Shown here one piece after another: positions 16,905 to 17,988 of a stretch of DNA of 17,988 nt. Location: contig JAKAWN010000095.1 in assembly GCA_021827245.1 (NCBI GenBank), forward strand, positions 1-17,988. The letters are read 5' to 3'. The stretch comes from Acidobacteriota bacterium (GTDB lineage Bacteria > Acidobacteriota > Terriglobia > UBA7540). Position 1 is the first letter of the stretch, and every line of letters begins with the position of its first letter. Below the pieces are notes generated by a model, which saw only the letters and a list, made by a program, of their open reading frames with translations, ran no database searches and was not told the origin of the DNA. The translations under genes were made by a program, and so were the position numbers.

Positions 16905-17312
16905 ATGCCCCAGAAGCCATCCAAACCTGAGTACACGCCCCAGCACGCCGCTTCAGGAGTGTCTGCAGGCCTTCCTGAAATAGAAACCTGGGCCAACCAG
17001 TATCAAGGCTACGAGATCACGATCTCAATCCCTGAATACACCTCGATCTGTCCTCGCACACACTTGCCCGATTTCGGCACCATTACGATCCATTACCTTC
17101 CTAACAAGCTCTGTCTTGAGCTTAAGTCCCTCAAAAATTACATCCTAGCCTACCGGAACCTCGGCATCTTTTATGAAAATGCTGTTAACCGCATCCTCGA
17201 TGATGTTGCTCGGGCGTGCCGACCCAAGTGGGCGGTGGTTCGCGGTGAGTTCTCAACCCGCGGCGGCATGCATACCACAGTCGAGGCCCGTTATCCGCGT
17301 AAGTCGCGCTGA
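16905..17312 (+). CDS. queF: NADPH-dependent 7-cyano-7-deazaguanine (preQ0) reductase QueF
   Basis: This 135-residue enzyme reduces the nitrile of preQ0 to the aminomethyl group of preQ1, in the queuosine tRNA-modification pathway. It is the short, unimodular type. ICPRTHLPD carries the nucleophilic C49 and acid D56, ELKSLKNY (72-79) is the QueF signature, and E91 lies 42 residues after the cysteine, as in Bacillus QueF. The first ~30 residues are a loose extension. ATG 16905 has GGGAGGA 5 nt upstream. It stands alone, divergent from dnaK and convergent with the next gene; no queC, queD or queE lies in the window. Confidence 0.95.
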   Translation: MPQKPSKPEYTPQHAASGVSAGLPEIETWANQYQGYEITISIPEYTSICPRTHLPDFGTITIHYLPNKLCLELKSLKNYILAYRNLGIFYENAVNRILDDVARACRPKWAVVRGEFSTRGGMHTTVEARYPRKSR

Positions 17313-17329
17313 ACTGGTTACTTGAGAAT

Positions 17330-17988
17330 TCAGGCTGCCCCGCCTTTATTCAAAATCGCGGCAAACTTGTTTTTGTTGGCACTGACCCACGGCTCGAAGC
17401 GCTGCATGGCGGGATACAGCGCCAGGGACTGTTCGAGGTCGGCCTGCCGGTTTGGAATGAACAGGCGGTTATATTCAAACATGTTCGCTAGATCTTCAGC
17501 GCCCTGAAAGCCGAGCCTGGCAAAGACGTCGCGAGGAATGTAACGGTAGATGATCTTCTTGCCGAGGACGCGGGACATGATCTCGGCGTACTTGCTGCAG
17601 GGCAGGTCGTCGCCGACAATTCCGACGGTCTTACCTCTAAACTCATCCGGACGGTCAAAAATTGTTGCGACCACGCCGCCCACGTCTTCGACCGAAACCG
17701 CGGCCAGAGGCGTTTCGCCCTGGGGGAAGCCGAACATGTGAGAGCCGTCTTCCTGCAGTTTGGGCGGGAAGAAAGTAAGGAAATTCTCATAGTAAAAGGC
17801 CACGTGCGCGTAAGTGGCGGGCAGCTTCAGGCTGCGCGCGTAATCCTCAAGTTTGGCCTTCAGGTCGAAATGCGGGACTTCGAGTTTCCAGTCAGAAAGC
17901 TTATGCGCGTAGGGCAGGGTACTGAACACAAAGTGTTGAATGGAAGCAGCTTTGACGGCATCGATCAGGGTCTTGCCGTGGAAGGATT
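17330..17988 (-). CDS. NmrA-like/atypical SDR NAD(P)-binding protein, 5' end outside the window
   Basis: At least 219 codons are present and the frame stays open to the window edge, so the start is missing. Upstream of an internal GTG (17929) the frame still encodes family-like sequence (GKTLIDAVKAASIQHFVFS), which shows that GTG is not the true start. The missing N-terminus should carry the Rossmann GxxGxxG motif. The visible part includes VFSTLPYAHK, YENF and SVEDVGGVVATIF, typical of NmrA/HSCARG-like redox-sensing or NAD(P)-binding proteins. No substrate can be assigned. It converges on queF with only 17 bp between the stop codons, and no terminator is evident there. Confidence 0.82.
   Translation of the reverse strand, partial: SFHGKTLIDAVKAASIQHFVFSTLPYAHKLSDWKLEVPHFDLKAKLEDYARSLKLPATYAHVAFYYENFLTFFPPKLQEDGSHMFGFPQGETPLAAVSVEDVGGVVATIFDRPDEFRGKTVGIVGDDLPCSKYAEIMSRVLGKKIIYRYIPRDVFARLGFQGAEDLANMFEYNRLFIPNRQADLEQSLALYPAMQRFEPWVSANKNKFAAILNKGGAA

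Overview
This window reads as chromosomal DNA of an Acidobacteriota-like bacterium (inference). The best pointer is the 1155-residue outer-membrane protein, which joins a carboxypeptidase-regulatory-like domain, a TonB plug and a very large barrel, the Oar-like type that is abundant in Acidobacteriota. A moderately GC-rich composition and dnaK/dnaJ linked to an hspR repressor are compatible with this. No tRNA, rRNA, CRISPR array or complete insertion sequence was seen.

Layout. Positions 1-103 hold four consecutive hairpins. Then, on the minus strand, come a class A penicillin-binding protein (104-2512, promoter near 2535-2563) and a UvrC-like protein that lacks the RNase H-like half (2682-3827). 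A gene-free stretch of about 850 bp (3828-4673) contains an AT-rich island and a strong 36-nt palindrome. The TonB-dependent receptor-like gene follows on the plus strand (4674-8141). After its stop codon come a 118-bp MITE-like element flanked by CTAAG and a strong terminator (8295-8332).

From 16529 down to 8448 lies a co-oriented minus-strand block: dnaK, a small zinc-ribbon-like ORF, dnaJ, hspR, a DnaC/DnaI-type ATPase, rpsA, an HU-family gene and a HIT-family gene. The first four form a likely heat-shock unit: the Hsp70 chaperone, its J-protein co-chaperone and the MerR-type repressor expected to control them. rpsA has its own good sigma70-type promoter and is followed by the HU-like gene, the same order as rpsA-ihfB of Proteobacteria; the HIT gene follows by 19 bp. 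On the plus strand, divergent from dnaK, is queF (16905-17312), for queuosine biosynthesis. It converges on an NmrA-like Rossmann-fold gene whose 5' end lies outside the window (17330-17988).

Most of the window is housekeeping. The points most worth a second look are the MITE-like insertion, the half-length UvrC homologue with an altered GIY-YIG motif but an intact cysteine cluster, the small CxxC protein between dnaK and dnaJ, and the palindrome in the long leader of the receptor gene.
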